A stretch of DNA of 27,170 nucleotides from Plakobranchus ocellatus (Eukaryota; Mollusca; Gastropoda; Plakobranchidae), in assembly GCA_019648995.1 (NCBI GenBank), contig BLXT01008339.1, forward strand, positions 673,131 to 700,300, in the 5' to 3' direction. Made by a program: the position numbers and the translations under genes. Below are positions 1 to 11,400 of the stretch, piece by piece (the first letter of the stretch is position 1; each line of letters begins with the position of its first letter). The notes below the pieces were generated by a model, which saw only the letters and a program-made list of their open reading frames with translations, was not told where the DNA came from and made no database searches.

Positions 1-695
1 ATTTTTTTTTTGTAATCAAAATGGCGGCCAAACAAACATTTTATAAAAATCCAACTGGCTTTAATTCCTATAAATTCCACCGATATTCCACATCTTCTTA
101 TAAAATATTATTACAAACTTTTAAATGCATTCAAAGGTCTGAAACGTTTTTTTAATCTAATTTCTGAAGGTCAGCACGCCATGCTGCCTAGAACTTATTT
201 GTACTGCCCATCTCTAGCTTGTCCGCCCTTCCTATGTGTTTTACTAGGGTGTTATGAATAGATTTGCTTCTCCTCTAACTTCATTTAAGGACTTCTTGTT
301 TCCTTTAAAAACCTTTAAATTAAGATGAGCAACGTAAAATTAAAGCTAAAAAAAAAAAAAGGATCAGATTAATATGCGTACCACTAACAGCACACACATA
401 TAGCTACCCCATGCCTAGACAAGGCCACCGTCAACAGTGAGGGTGGAAACCGAGGGAATTTAGATAACCCAATAAAGAGTTTACTAACTTTTTAAAAAAA
501 TCTCTAAGTATTTAATATCCATTTATCGCCTTGCAATGCCCCTATAGATGAATAGGCCTACAATGAAGAAGGCTTAACGATATAATAAGAGAAAACATGC
601 ATAAGATTTTTTTTTTTAAGAGAGAAAATGTGTGGGTCTACATAACGCACAAAATATCCATTATTCAATGGAAAAAAATTAATAAAGGTAAACAA

Positions 696-717
696 GTTAG
701 TAGATATATAGGCCTAA

Positions 718-789
<72 letters not shown>

Positions 790-842
790 TATAGATAGAT
801 AGGTAGATAGATAGATAGAAGTTAGTAGATATATATGCCTAA

Positions 843-919
<77 letters not shown>

Positions 920-942
920 AGTTAGTAGATATATAGGCCTAA

Positions 943-980
<38 letters not shown>
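696..980. repeat. (GATA)n microsatellite with three copies of a larger unit
   Basis: Long runs of TAGA/GATA are interrupted by three copies of a 25-bp spacer, GTTAGTAGATATATAGGCCT plus AAATA, starting at 696, 821 and 921 (the second has ATATATGCC in place of ATATAGGCC). The unit of spacer plus GATA run has therefore been duplicated as a whole, with unit lengths of 125 and 100 bp. Confidence 0.9.
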
Positions 981-1254
981 TACAATACGACTGCAGAAAT
1001 AATGATGTTCCAGTGTAAGCACCAGCAGTTCCAGGAGTGCTACGAATAATCATTGGATTAATTACGTGTTGGAGATCGTAAGCATGATTCTCTGACGTAA
1101 GTTAACAGTCTCTCAAACTTACCGTCTGAAATCTGTATTAAAGCCTCTAATGTAAATAACAGTTTGCTAGTTTGAGGGGGGGGGTGGTGAGTAGGAGGGC
1201 TTCGTCTGTATTAAGTAGAGGGTGCTTTACCATTATTATTTTTAACGCTTTGCT

Positions 1255-1580
1255 GGCTGAAACTCCGGATTTGCGGAGAAACCCCATCGAAAAACGTAAG
1301 TGCCGTAATTTGCGAACAGAGCCTGGTGCGAAGACGCTACTAACGTGGGAGATCACATGGAGACTAAAAATAGATCGTGTCATAGTGTCATTTCGTCGAA
1401 TAAACAAACTACGTCATCTGCGTCTCTGTGATTCACCGCGGAAGACTGCGACAGTTTACTCTGCCTGTCGTCTGCAAACCTTTGTGTCTTTGTTCTACAG
1501 GTTAGATCTGCACCTTGTGGCCAGACAAGGAAGATTTGCGAATCTTGAAACACCTGTAAATAACACTGCTGCAAATTCAG
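1255..1580. promoter_or_regulatory. CpG-rich patch, candidate promoter with possible non-coding exon
   Basis: About 18 CpG dinucleotides fall within some 215 bp (1260-1475), against a strongly CpG-poor background. The patch contains TACGTCAT (1410-1417), a CRE/ATF-like site. A good donor-like sequence, AATTCAG|GTAAAAG, lies at 1580/1581, so a non-coding first exon spliced to the acceptor-like site at 4150 is conceivable. The open frame across 1172-1714 shows no coding signal or known motif, and I do not call it a gene. Confidence 0.3.
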
Positions 1581-1970
1581 GTAAAAGCAGGGTCCTGATT
1601 TACATCGTAAAAATTAAGAATTACCAAGATAAAGATTATGGATCTAATCTAAATCTAGTTAAGACTGTGATTTGTAAATCTATAATATCTAGATTAGATT
1701 ACAATAGGTTATGAGAAAGGTAAAAATGCGCTTGTTACACCTCCATCACCTTTCAAAATGAATTAAATGCTCAAAATGTGCTGATACTAACAAAGAATGG
1801 CCATAAAAATACCACCAATATCTATCATTCAGAAATATTAATTTGCGACGATTGAAACTCGTTGGGTTAGGCTAAATCAGAAAAGTATCTGATTTGAAAA
1901 TGTAGTGTTATTTATTGTGCCATAATATTTTTTCCTTCCCCCCTAAGAAAAGGATTTGGGCACTAATTAT

Positions 1971-2193
1971 TTTAAGGGGACCTGCACTTCTAGACCTACC
2001 TTCATCAGCTGCCAACAAAATGAAGAGGTGGCAGGTGTAATATTGTTATACTGTGTGAAAGTAGCACAACTTACATTATAACTAGGCCTATGACCTTTTC
2101 ATTTCATCAGTAATTTGTGAAAATAGAATAAAAACAACAACACTGGCATACTCAGTTGATCAAGGTAGATCTAGAAGGACGGCCCCCTAAGTA
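1971..2193. mobile_element. MITE of about 223 bp with about 40-bp terminal inverted repeats
   Basis: The left end reads TTAAGGGGACCTGCACTTCT and continues AGACCTACCTTCATCAGCTG. The reverse complement of the right end reads CTTAGGGGGCCGTCCTTCTA and continues GATCTACCTTGATCAACTG. The two ends agree at roughly 33 of 40 positions. There is no coding capacity. Flanking bases are TTA/TAG-like, and a target duplication is not clear. The right half (2080-2193) is nearly identical to the inverted copy at 3208-3322. Confidence 0.65.
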
Positions 2194-3207
2194 GTGCCAA
2201 GGATCTGGCCTAGGCTATAGTATGTGGACAAACGGTAAAATTGAACTAGATCTAGGCTATTGCACAACCATTTACTTACATGAAATAAAGCAAATCTTCA
2301 AAATCTACCTCCAACAAAATATAGCCAATATTCATCAGTATCTTGAAAACATTATTTTGCGACAATTTAGACTTGTTGCATCAGATTCTGCATGTAAAAT
2401 GTCTGAAAAATGGTCTTGTAATTTGAAATGCTGGGGTGAATAATATTGGGAAACAGAAACGCTTTGGGACTTTCTTTTGATCGGCCGTTTGATTTGCCCA
2501 CTTATGTATGTACTAAGAGATTCCACAGATATAATAATAATAATAACAAGAAAGTGAATATTTTAAGATTACCAAAAAATATAATGATACTAGCAGGAAT
2601 AATTTTGTACAAAACAGAAGATATCTTTTAATTAAAAAAGTTAACTGAAACACTCGATGCTTTCAGTTGATAATGGTGGGTGAAGAGTTTTGGTTGATCA
2701 GTTCCAATTCACTGATGACTTTTGAATTGCGTTAAAAGATGAGTGATTCAAAGAAGATATTTTCCCTTTCATTACACAAATTGTAATGATATATATTACG
2801 ATATGTCAAGCTTGAAAGCAATCTAGCATCTATGCGATTTCTATTTCTTTTCTTGGTATTTTTTTTTATTTTAATGTGCCTGCTTGTTTATGAATTGATG
2901 TTTTCCTTGTAGTTTTTGATATGCTAGAAACAAATTGAAAGATCTCTCTTGTTGCAAATGAAAATACCCTTTTATTACAGAGGCTCTATTTGAGGGTTTG
3001 CCAAATTGTGGGTTGTCATCATAATTATGTTCAAAGGGTTTTGTACTAGATATATTAGGAAAAATTGAATTCATCAATAATCACATCTTAAGTTTGAGAG
3101 TGTAATGGTATAAGACATTAAGCTTTATTTCCAAAACAATCACTTTTGGATGCATCCTCGCTGTATAAATTCACCAAATATTTTTCGAACATAACTATGA
3201 TGAAAAA
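2194..3207. other. Spacer between the two MITE copies, no gene seen
   Basis: AT-rich DNA with only short chance open frames. A block around 2325-2385, TTTTGCGACAATTTAGACTT, resembles 1850-1870, TTTGCGACGATTGAAACTCG, in direct orientation, hinting at an old repeat. Nothing else is recognised. Confidence 0.5.
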
Positions 3208-3593
3208 TCACTTAGGGGGCCGTGCTTCTAGATCTACCTTGATCAACTGAGTATGCCAGTGTTGTTATTTTTATTCTATTTTCACAAATTACTGACGAAA
3301 TGAAAAGGTTGTAGGCCTAGTTAAAAAGTGGTCACCCATCAACACTTTAATCTCATCACCACAAAGTAGAGAACCACAGACTAATTTTTTTTAGATAGAT
3401 CTACTCACTCCTAATATCCAGCTCAACATGAAATCTGCCTCACTGATACTCAATTGGCCTTTTGCATAAAATTGGAGAATCATTTTTTCAAACCGCAGTA
3501 AAAAAGTTCACCCTATTTTGGGGTCCACCTTTTGGCAGTTGCTCATTTACACTGTAATTTGGCTGACAACTCTTCATTTTGTTGGAAGCTGAA
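3208..3593 (-). mobile_element. Second, disrupted MITE copy in inverted orientation
   Basis: Positions 3208-3322 are the reverse complement of 2080-2193 with only a few differences. The match includes the ACTTAGGGGGCCG end, the CTACCTTGATCAACTG block and GAAATGAAAAGG. Similarity then stops for about 240 bp and resumes as ACTCTTCATTTTGTTGGAAG (from 3568), which pairs with 2010-2031 of the first copy. The element is therefore interrupted or strongly diverged in its middle, and its far end is lost. Confidence 0.5.
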
Positions 3594-4109
3594 GAGAGAA
3601 AATGTGAAATCGAAATTTGCCATTTTATGTGCATATTTGGAAATCTTGCCGCCTATAATCTTTGTTTCTATTTGAACTGGCATCAAGAACATAAGTAGAT
3701 TTGGATCGAAAAGGCATAGCTAGGAATCTAAATCTTGATTCATTATCCTTTTATTTACAAATTTTGTGACATTCACTGTTCTTTCTGTACTCTGGATCTA
3801 TACCAGTTGCCTTCAGAAAATTTTTTTTTATAAAAATCCGTGCTTTTGTGCAAACATTAAAGGCATTCTGATTACACAAATTTCTGTTATCGCAATGAGT
3901 TCCAGGCAGATCCTTCAAAATTTGTTAGAAGAGAACACATTTGATTTCTGCATTTAGGTCAACCATTCTACTTGTGTGGTGCATTTATGCTTTTCAGTTC
4001 TGCCTTCAGATTGTATAGTTTTATTGTGCACTTTAAATTTAAAATGTAGAAAAGGTATATGTTGCTCAGCCAATCAGGACACTATAATCATATTTTTTAC
4101 TATACAAGC
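3594..4109. other. Upstream region of the membrane-protein gene, no gene seen
   Basis: AT-rich sequence with a short open frame (3766-3957) that has no recognisable protein. An inverted CCAAT-type word (AGCCAATCAG) occurs at 4069-4078, about 35 bp upstream of the TATA-like box and in a plausible promoter position. Confidence 0.4.
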
Positions 4110-4155
4110 TATTTAAATCTATTCTTTTTCGCTTACAAATTTCCTCACAGTTCCA
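4110..4155 (+). promoter_or_regulatory. Candidate core promoter or, alternatively, 3' splice site of a leader intron
   Basis: A TATTTAAAT box lies at 4110-4118, and the sequence TCCTCACAGTTCC about 30 bp downstream (4142-4154) fits an initiator. The ATG follows at 4175, giving a 5' UTR of about 25-30 nt. The same stretch, pyrimidine-rich and ending CTCACAG at 4150, would also serve as a 3' splice site for an untranslated first exon further upstream. Sequence alone does not decide between these. Confidence 0.35.
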
Positions 4156-4174
4156 CTCAACAAGATCAAGCAGC

Positions 4175-7100
4175 ATGGCCGTCAAAGAGATCATTGCTCA
4201 TCTGTTCTCTGTTTTGATACTAAACACAGTACTTCTCACATCAGTGGATGCCCAAGAGGAAACAGGTAAACCCTTTTTGCTCCCAAATCTCTGCTATTGC
4301 TTGTAACTGTAATTATCTTGGAATTACAGTGTTCTCATTATTCTTAGATACATGAACGAAGAAGTAGGGCAACAAACGAGGAAAACCAGATTTATACATT
4401 CTTGTGTCCCTTGTTCAGAGTTCATCAAGGCTGTCCTTACAAAAGATTCTCCAGTTATTTGTGTGTGTTTGTGTGTATGCGAATTTTGATGTATTTTTGA
4501 CTATAAGAATTGTGTAGTGTGTACCAGGACGGCTATCTCACTGTGATGGTTCCTTAGTAAAAGGTGTACCATAGATCTAGGGCACAGCTTTATACTTCAG
4601 CTCTGTGTCATCAGCATAGGATTTTTTAAAGAAGACTCGCTGTTGTTTTAAAATGATTCAAAGGAAGAGGATCAGCTGCATTCAATCTAAGTTCCGTCCA
4701 ATCAGCAGGACTCCAATTTGCGTGGCACTGTAGGTCTATTGTTAGGCAAGCACACAATGCTGTGAGGCCCTGCACTTTTCTCAAGTCTAAAGACCAATGT
4801 TTCAATTTGTGTTCTAGAACTTACCTCATGACATAGTATTTTGTCCCCTTCACTTGCTCCAACAGCAACACTAGAGTTTCATTTAGGGCCAGATGAAAAG
4901 GCATGGAAGATAGGACACAGTGAAGGGAAGAGGTAGTGGGGGCAAGAAGGCAGGGTGAGAGGTTGGGGTGCGGCGACACAAGGTTAAGATATGAACTAGG
5001 ATGTGACTGTGAGTGAGAGATTTGAGAGGGAGAGCTAAGAAAGATGGGCAAGGTCTTTATCCTGGTTTAGGCAGGCAGCTGATTGATAGGCTAGGTTTAG
5101 CAGCACTATCTTACATCACATTGGCTAAACTTTAGGTCTAAAGACCTATTATACCACTGTGGTGTGTATGGTCTTAGATCACATTGGCTAACTGTAGGTC
5201 TAAAGGTCTATTATGCCATTGTGGTGTGTGTGTGTGTATGCTCAGAGGAATACGTTAGATTCAAGCTTGATATGGCCACAGAGCATCAGCAAAAAATTCA
5301 ATTGGTAACTGGTAACTGAATCATGCTGTGAATGTTGTTTACAAGCAACATTTCTCGTGAAAACTGAGGTCAGTTTTTTATATGTCTCTTTATTCCCATA
5401 ATAATTTAAAGGGATTAAATAAGAAAAAAAAAAAGGTTATTTCAAAATCTCTCTTTTTCTAGAGTTCTTGCTATTTCTAATGTTGTTACTAATAAGTTGT
5501 ACTGTATTTGGTCATAATATGCCATATATAATATATATATATATTTTTTTTTTAATCATTTTTTTTATCTAAGCATTGAAAAGTAAGGGGGAAAATTCTA
5601 TTCACTGGGGACTCTTTTTTTTTTTTTTTTTTTTTTTTAAGGTATTGTAAAAAATGTTTAAGCAATATCTGACTGACTAGGGCTAGTTTCATCACTTCTT
5701 TTTGCTATTGCTATTTTTATTTGTACAGATATGTAGTGTTATCCTTGAATCTAATCTGTGAACTTTCTAGACTCCTGTAACTAGTGTGGACAACTTATAA
5801 AATTTTCTTTGGGGTGTTTCAGCCACTGCAGAGATGCCAAACAACACAAGTCAAAACACAACAATTACAGACGCCGGTGGCAGCGATAAGAGTGAGGACT
5901 CCAATACGCTAGGTAGGATCATGCCACCTATTGTCAAAAAAAAAAGGGATGAGTGAAAAATGATTTTGAAATTTTTGTGGTGTGATCAATTTTCACTATT
6001 ATATTATTATTTCTGTTGTGAATGCCAGAGTAGTCTCTGCTCTTGGGCATATTGATATTAAACAAAGGACATCAATTCTGTCGATTTTGTTATAACTATC
6101 AAAACCAACACAATCTTTTTCAGCATCTTGGTCAAAGGGCTTTTAGAAATATAGGCTTTTTATTTTTATTTTTTTCAATTTACAGGATTGCTCTCCTTTT
6201 CTAAAGACTTGGTCTACATGGCTTCAAAGTGCAGTGATTTTTTTTTTTATATTTTTTTTTTTGGGGGGGGGGGAGGCATGGTGGCTTTTTTTCTGTTTTG
6301 TTGTTTGTATTCCTTACATCACGTTGTCCTGCCCTGAGAGAGAGGGTAATGTTTATAGGCAAACCTCTTGGTGGCTCAACGTCATAGTCCTCCACCATTT
6401 ACTTGTCACTGTATCTGATTGACCTCAATGTTTGGGTGCATTCACTACTGTAAACCTTAAGGTTAAATGTGAAGTAGAGTAGACAGTTGGTGGTTATGCT
6501 TGTTGTCAGAGAAAAAAAAAACAGATTGAAATATTCTTTTTTTTTTTAGATAAGCAAAAAAATATAAATCTGATTATTAATCAAGTCATATGTTTTTTTT
6601 GTTTCAAGTCAATAAAATTTTTTTTTTTTGATGTATAAAAGAAACATGAATACAAATAAGTCAACTCGCCCAACAGCAGTGCTAATCCAGTCCACTGTTT
6701 TTGAATCTGATGGTATTTTTTTAAAGGAATTATGACATTACACAACTGTATTTGGTACGTCACGAGGAGGAGTAAAGCACTTAATGTCAAATGTTCATAT
6801 GTATTTTGTGAAATTCAAAAGAATTTAACTATTCTTGTTTTTTCATTTTTTTTGTCTGTCAGCTGTGGTTTTGATCACACTTCTTGTGATTCTTGTGATT
6901 GTTGGTGTTGTGCTCTTCATCTTCCTGCGCAGGAGATGGCGGTAAGTGACACGAACAAGTAACAATGCAATGCTTGTTTCAGCAATTTTTCACCTCTAAT
7001 TCTGTTCAGGAGTTGAATTGAAATAGGCTCTTTATATAATGCAAGGCTGTTTTCAGAATGAGCCTCTAAGAATAATAAAAAAAAAATTTACTATCCCCTC

Positions 7101-7989
7101 TTGTGAGTCTTGTAGAAAATAATCTTATACAGAGCAGGAGTTGTCGTGGTTTAAGTTTTTGAAAAAAAAATCTTGACAAGGCTGGAGCACTGAAGTTGGA
7201 ATTATTCTAAGGAATAAAAGTACTGCAAACTTTTTTGAATGACATGGATGATTAAATTAAAATATCCACCAGCAAAAGTGGGAGATTTATGGATGATGTT
7301 CTCCTAGAACAATGGTGTACAAATGGTGGGCAGGTGATTTCAATGTTTTTATCAAAGTGCTGCATTGCAAGTCCTCCTTTAATTTTATAATGAAATGGAA
7401 ACTGACAAAACTCAGAAAGAGGAGAAATCATAATGAAAAAGGCAGTAATTTTTCATATCTCAATTTTAAATATGAAATTAATCACGAGTTTCTTCTAATC
7501 TTTTTGCCTTCCTTTTTTTTTTCTTGTTGTACCATAACACCTGGTATAGGTGGGCTTTTCTTAAGATAGACATAATAATGAAGAACTCCTTTAACTTTAA
7601 ATAAATTAAGTATATGTATGTTCATTTGCAGTGCCAGTTGCCTTTGATTTGGAATAATTTCTAAGATTAAAGTGAACCTTATCATGGTCCCAGATGTGAA
7701 AAGTTTAAGAAGATCTCACTGTATTTTTATTCTGCTCTGAAGACTTAAAATATACATGATTCATTGTAAATGTGTTAACAAATAAGAAGCATTCCCATTA
7801 AGCTTAAAACTCTTGACTGTGCTCTTCACCAGATCCCAGAACATAGAGAAAGAGAAAAAGATGCACATGCAGATGTCCTCGGCTCACAACGCTGGCGTGT
7901 ACCAAGATCTGACGGTTACTGTGCCAGTTGATGAGAAACCTCCAGCCAGTCCGGAGCACGAAAAGCTCAATGCTGCTCAAGATGCTTGA
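4175..7989 (+). CDS. Small type I single-pass membrane protein, 138 aa, four exons, family not recognised
   Basis: Exons (coding): 4175-4265, 5823-5912, 6863-6941, 7833-7989; introns are GT/AG and the phases agree (1, 1, 2). The start is the ATG in AGCATGGCC. Residues 1-26 form a signal peptide with a likely cleavage site after VDA. Residues 27-60 are a short Thr/Asn/Ser-rich ectodomain with sequons at N37, N38 and N42 and an acidic SDKSED stretch. Residues 61-82 are one hydrophobic helix, followed by the stop-transfer run RRRWR (83-87). The tail (88-138) starts Lys/Glu-rich and holds VYQDLTV, a YxxL motif, then a Pro/Glu segment. Each exon carries one protein module: signal peptide, stalk, TM, tail. 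YxxL motifs serve in clathrin sorting or, when phosphorylated, SH2 binding; which applies here is not shown. No Ig, lectin or EGF domain is present, so a receptor role is inference only. Exon structure is well supported, function is not. Confidence 0.82.
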
Positions 7990-8396
7990 TTTCGCTTTCC
8001 TTCATGTGTCTGATGATGCTAGGTGTTGAAGGATGGAGTCTAGTGATCGTCCTGGTGAAAAATACCCTATACATTATAATAGAGAAATGTTACTGTGAGA
8101 GCAGCAGCACCCATCACTGGATCTGAAGCAGTTTTTTTTGTTATTTTTTTGTAAAATAACTTTGGCTCTGTGTTGACACTGCTGAATGTTTTGTTGCTTT
8201 TTTTTTTCCTGTCCAATTCTCGTCATGTACATTGCTTCTTGGTGGCACACACACATTTTATTGTACATACTTTTTAGAATAGTTTTTAGAGCATTTTACA
8301 AAGGGACTGGTTTGGTTTATGCAGTCCAACTTGACGATATTTTGATTTAAAATGGCTTGAATTTTATTGGAGTCAACCATGACATTCTGGTTCTGA

Positions 8397-8402
8397 AATA
8401 AA
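8397..8402 (+). terminator. Candidate polyadenylation signal AATAAA of the membrane-protein gene
   Basis: The first AATAAA after the stop codon lies 408 nt downstream and is followed within about 50 nt by T-rich and TGTG-rich sequence, as expected for cleavage and polyadenylation. Further AATAAA copies at 9274, 9313 and 11998 could serve longer 3' UTR forms. Confidence 0.5.
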
Positions 8403-11400
8403 TATTCACAGATGTTGATTTTTTATATATTTTTTAAAGTATAATAATGTGTTGCATGTGAAGGATTTTTTCAGGTTTTATAAAAAATAAGATACCATTA
8501 CCATTTGTTAGTGGCTGTTTTTTAAATTGTACACAACATAAGAGCTTTTTAGAGATATACTTGGATAATTGATAAAATTTACAATAGGATTGTTTTTGCC
8601 ATCTGGCTTAGATCTACAATATAGATGTCAGCACTCAATTCTTTCTCAAGACTTAGAGAAGGCTACTTAATTTTCCCTTATTTTTTTTTTTTACGCCTCA
8701 CATTTACTGCATCTACTTAGTCTCCATCTTCTTCATCGTAGGAATTATCGATAGTCACCTCAGACTGATGATCTTGATTTTAAAAATTCATATACCTTGA
8801 TAGAATGATCATTAGTGTTGCAGTAACATGGGTGCGATATTGGTAGCAGAAATGTTTCCCAATCATAGAAGATTTTCTTTGTTTGAGAGAGAACAAACAA
8901 TGTTTTATTTAGTTTATTTTCAATTAAACTGAAAGTAGGACCATTTGTGCATGGCAAATTCGGAGTAAAACCATAGCACTTGGCATACGTAAGTTGTATT
9001 ATCATCATTGATTTGTGCTTCCTTTAAATTATTGAATTTTGTTGCATTTTTAATGCTTAGTTACACACATTTACATGATATCCGTTAAAAGAAGTGCTTA
9101 AAGAGCTTTTAATTTTATGATTAGTAGTTGTCATCTTTACGCAAAAATACTGTGTCATCATGAACATTACTGGCCATCACTTAATCTAGACACATCATCA
9201 TTAAAACATGTACCTAGTCATCTTTTCAACCTGTTTACAAGCCTTATTATAGAATTATTGTAAAGTTCATGGCAATAAAATTGCCAAGCTTGTCTCTCAC
9301 GGATAATACATAAATAAAGATATCTTTTTGCAAGAACTGTGGTTTGAAAAAAAAAATGTTTTTAATATACTTGATAAACAGTGCTAGTCCAGACTCTCTG
9401 CCACTCAAGTTGTTGGAAAATCAAATTTATTCACTCAATATATGTCAATGATTTGCATAATATGATGCTGCTGTTATGCCACGTGCTTTATATGAACAAT
9501 TTTTCCAAATTTATACCAATCTGCTCCTTTGTTTTTACATTGGTTTTCTTTTAGAGTTTCAAGATGAGGGGAGTTATTTTCTGACTTTTCATCCTTGCCT
9601 TTGTTTGCATTTTTTAAACATTTTTTTATCTCCAGAATAAATTTCACTGGTTTATCTCAACCCGCCTTGTTTGCAGGCATAATCCACAACTACATGTGTC
9701 AGTGGTGGCAAGGTGCTTGCCTCTACAATGTGTCCATGATTATTGTCATTGTTATTATTTTGTCCTTTTCTTCATTCAGTATTGTTGCGGCAACAGAAAA
9801 TCATGAACCACCCATAGTTCAAAATAGGGAAGGCATAGGAAGCAAGGAATGCCAAAAAAACTCACATTCATTATCCTGTGTGCCAAGAGAAAAATCAGGA
9901 CTTCTTGTTTTCTTTTAGACTCATTGGGCTGGTTTTTTGTTTGTTTTTTTTTTGCCCTTTTTTTTTTAAACTTTATAAAAATGAAACCAATACTAATACC
10001 ATGGTAGTGCTTGATTTAGTTCAGCCATTGAAAATATATTCTATACTTATTGACTGATTTGTATAATTTTACTGAAAGTAGTGAAAGCCAAGGTCTCTTT
10101 TTTTTAAGGCTGAACCTAAAGTAACTCTATTTTAAGAATTAATGAGCAACACGATAGAAATGTTTGAAGATCGAAAAAAATTCTTGCAATTGTAAAATCA
10201 TTTGGACTAGTTTGGTGACATCAAATGAAACAAATGGATTTGATAGCTTTATTCTTGCTTTGGAAATCTTTTCATTAAAAAAAACCCACAAGCAGTTGAT
10301 GGGAAAGGAAAAAAAAGCTGTAGAAAGACAGTTATTATATTCTTCCTTTTCTTTTTTATGATAATCACATATCCTGGGTGCTGAACAGTTGCTCAATTCA
10401 ATTTTTAAGTGAATCATTATCTTTAATACCTGCGTCTTTAGACATAGATAATGGTTTTTCTTTTCTTTTTTTTTTTTTTTGTAAGCTTGAAACCAAAATT
10501 TTTTTCCCCAATTTTCAACCACTGACTGAATTGAGTCAAGAGAATTTTTTCGTGTAACAAAATGAAACGATTTTGACCACAACTGAGATGATCATTCCCC
10601 CTGTGCATCATTCCTATAGTGGATTTTTTTCTTAAGGGAATTCCTGCCCGACTTTGCAAAGCTTGTTTTGGAACAAAATCAAATATTTGCCCCATTTGCA
10701 ACAGAATTGGCCTCTTTAATCTGTTCTCTCTCTTTACATGAATGAATGATTAATGAATTTTGTTTTATTTCATACTGATAAAATGCATTTTTCATTATTT
10801 GCATTCTTTTTTTTTAAAACCTTTTAACATGCGCAAATACATTCTTCATGCTTTTATATCAGTGATTATTTAAAATATCTACTATGATAACAGTGAAACA
10901 CTCGTAACTCGAAATTCTAGGGATCAAAAATATCCTTTTGGTTCAGCAAGGTTATTTTTGAAAGAGAAAAAAAAACCCAAACAATTTGGGGACTTCAAAT
11001 CATTTTGGTTTGTCTATGTAATTTGGTTTACCAGTGTTTTACGGGATATTATTCAGTGTTGTGTGGGTTTCTTGTCAATATGCCTAAGGGTTAACTCCAT
11101 GTCATCATACTAACACTAAACTTTAATACTCACAGCTTTTGATGTTTTTTTTGTACATTTTTTTTTTTTTGCTTTTTGTTGTTTGAAATTTTGTATTCAT
11201 GCTTGTGTGCCAACCACCGCTCATGTGTGGTGCTATATATGCCAAAGCTAGTTGTGCTATTTTATTGATATTTCAAGCAGATTTGATATTTTCTTTTTGT
11301 TTTTTCCTTCTTCGATCAAAACATAATGTTTTAGGCTAAACTTTGTGAAGGAGCAGTAGAGGAGAAATTATGAATGATACTTCAAATGAACTGTGCCTCA

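Noticed and set aside
21-155. 44-codon open frame starting AAAATGGCGGCC at the window start
   Set aside because: The start context is good and also resembles a YY1 site, but the product is low-information and no downstream exon could be linked to it; the window edge prevents a test.
1172-1714. 180-codon open frame on the plus strand
   Set aside because: No recognisable domain and mixed composition; the length is explained by locally low stop density in a CpG-richer patch, and the start has no supporting context.
9595-9918. 107-codon plus-strand open frame with a hydrophobic stretch
   Set aside because: T-rich DNA gives Phe/Ile/Val runs by chance; no splice or start support.
10139-10582. 147-codon minus-strand open frame
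   Set aside because: Lysine/phenylalanine runs from A/T tracts, overlapping open frames in other phases, no known motif.
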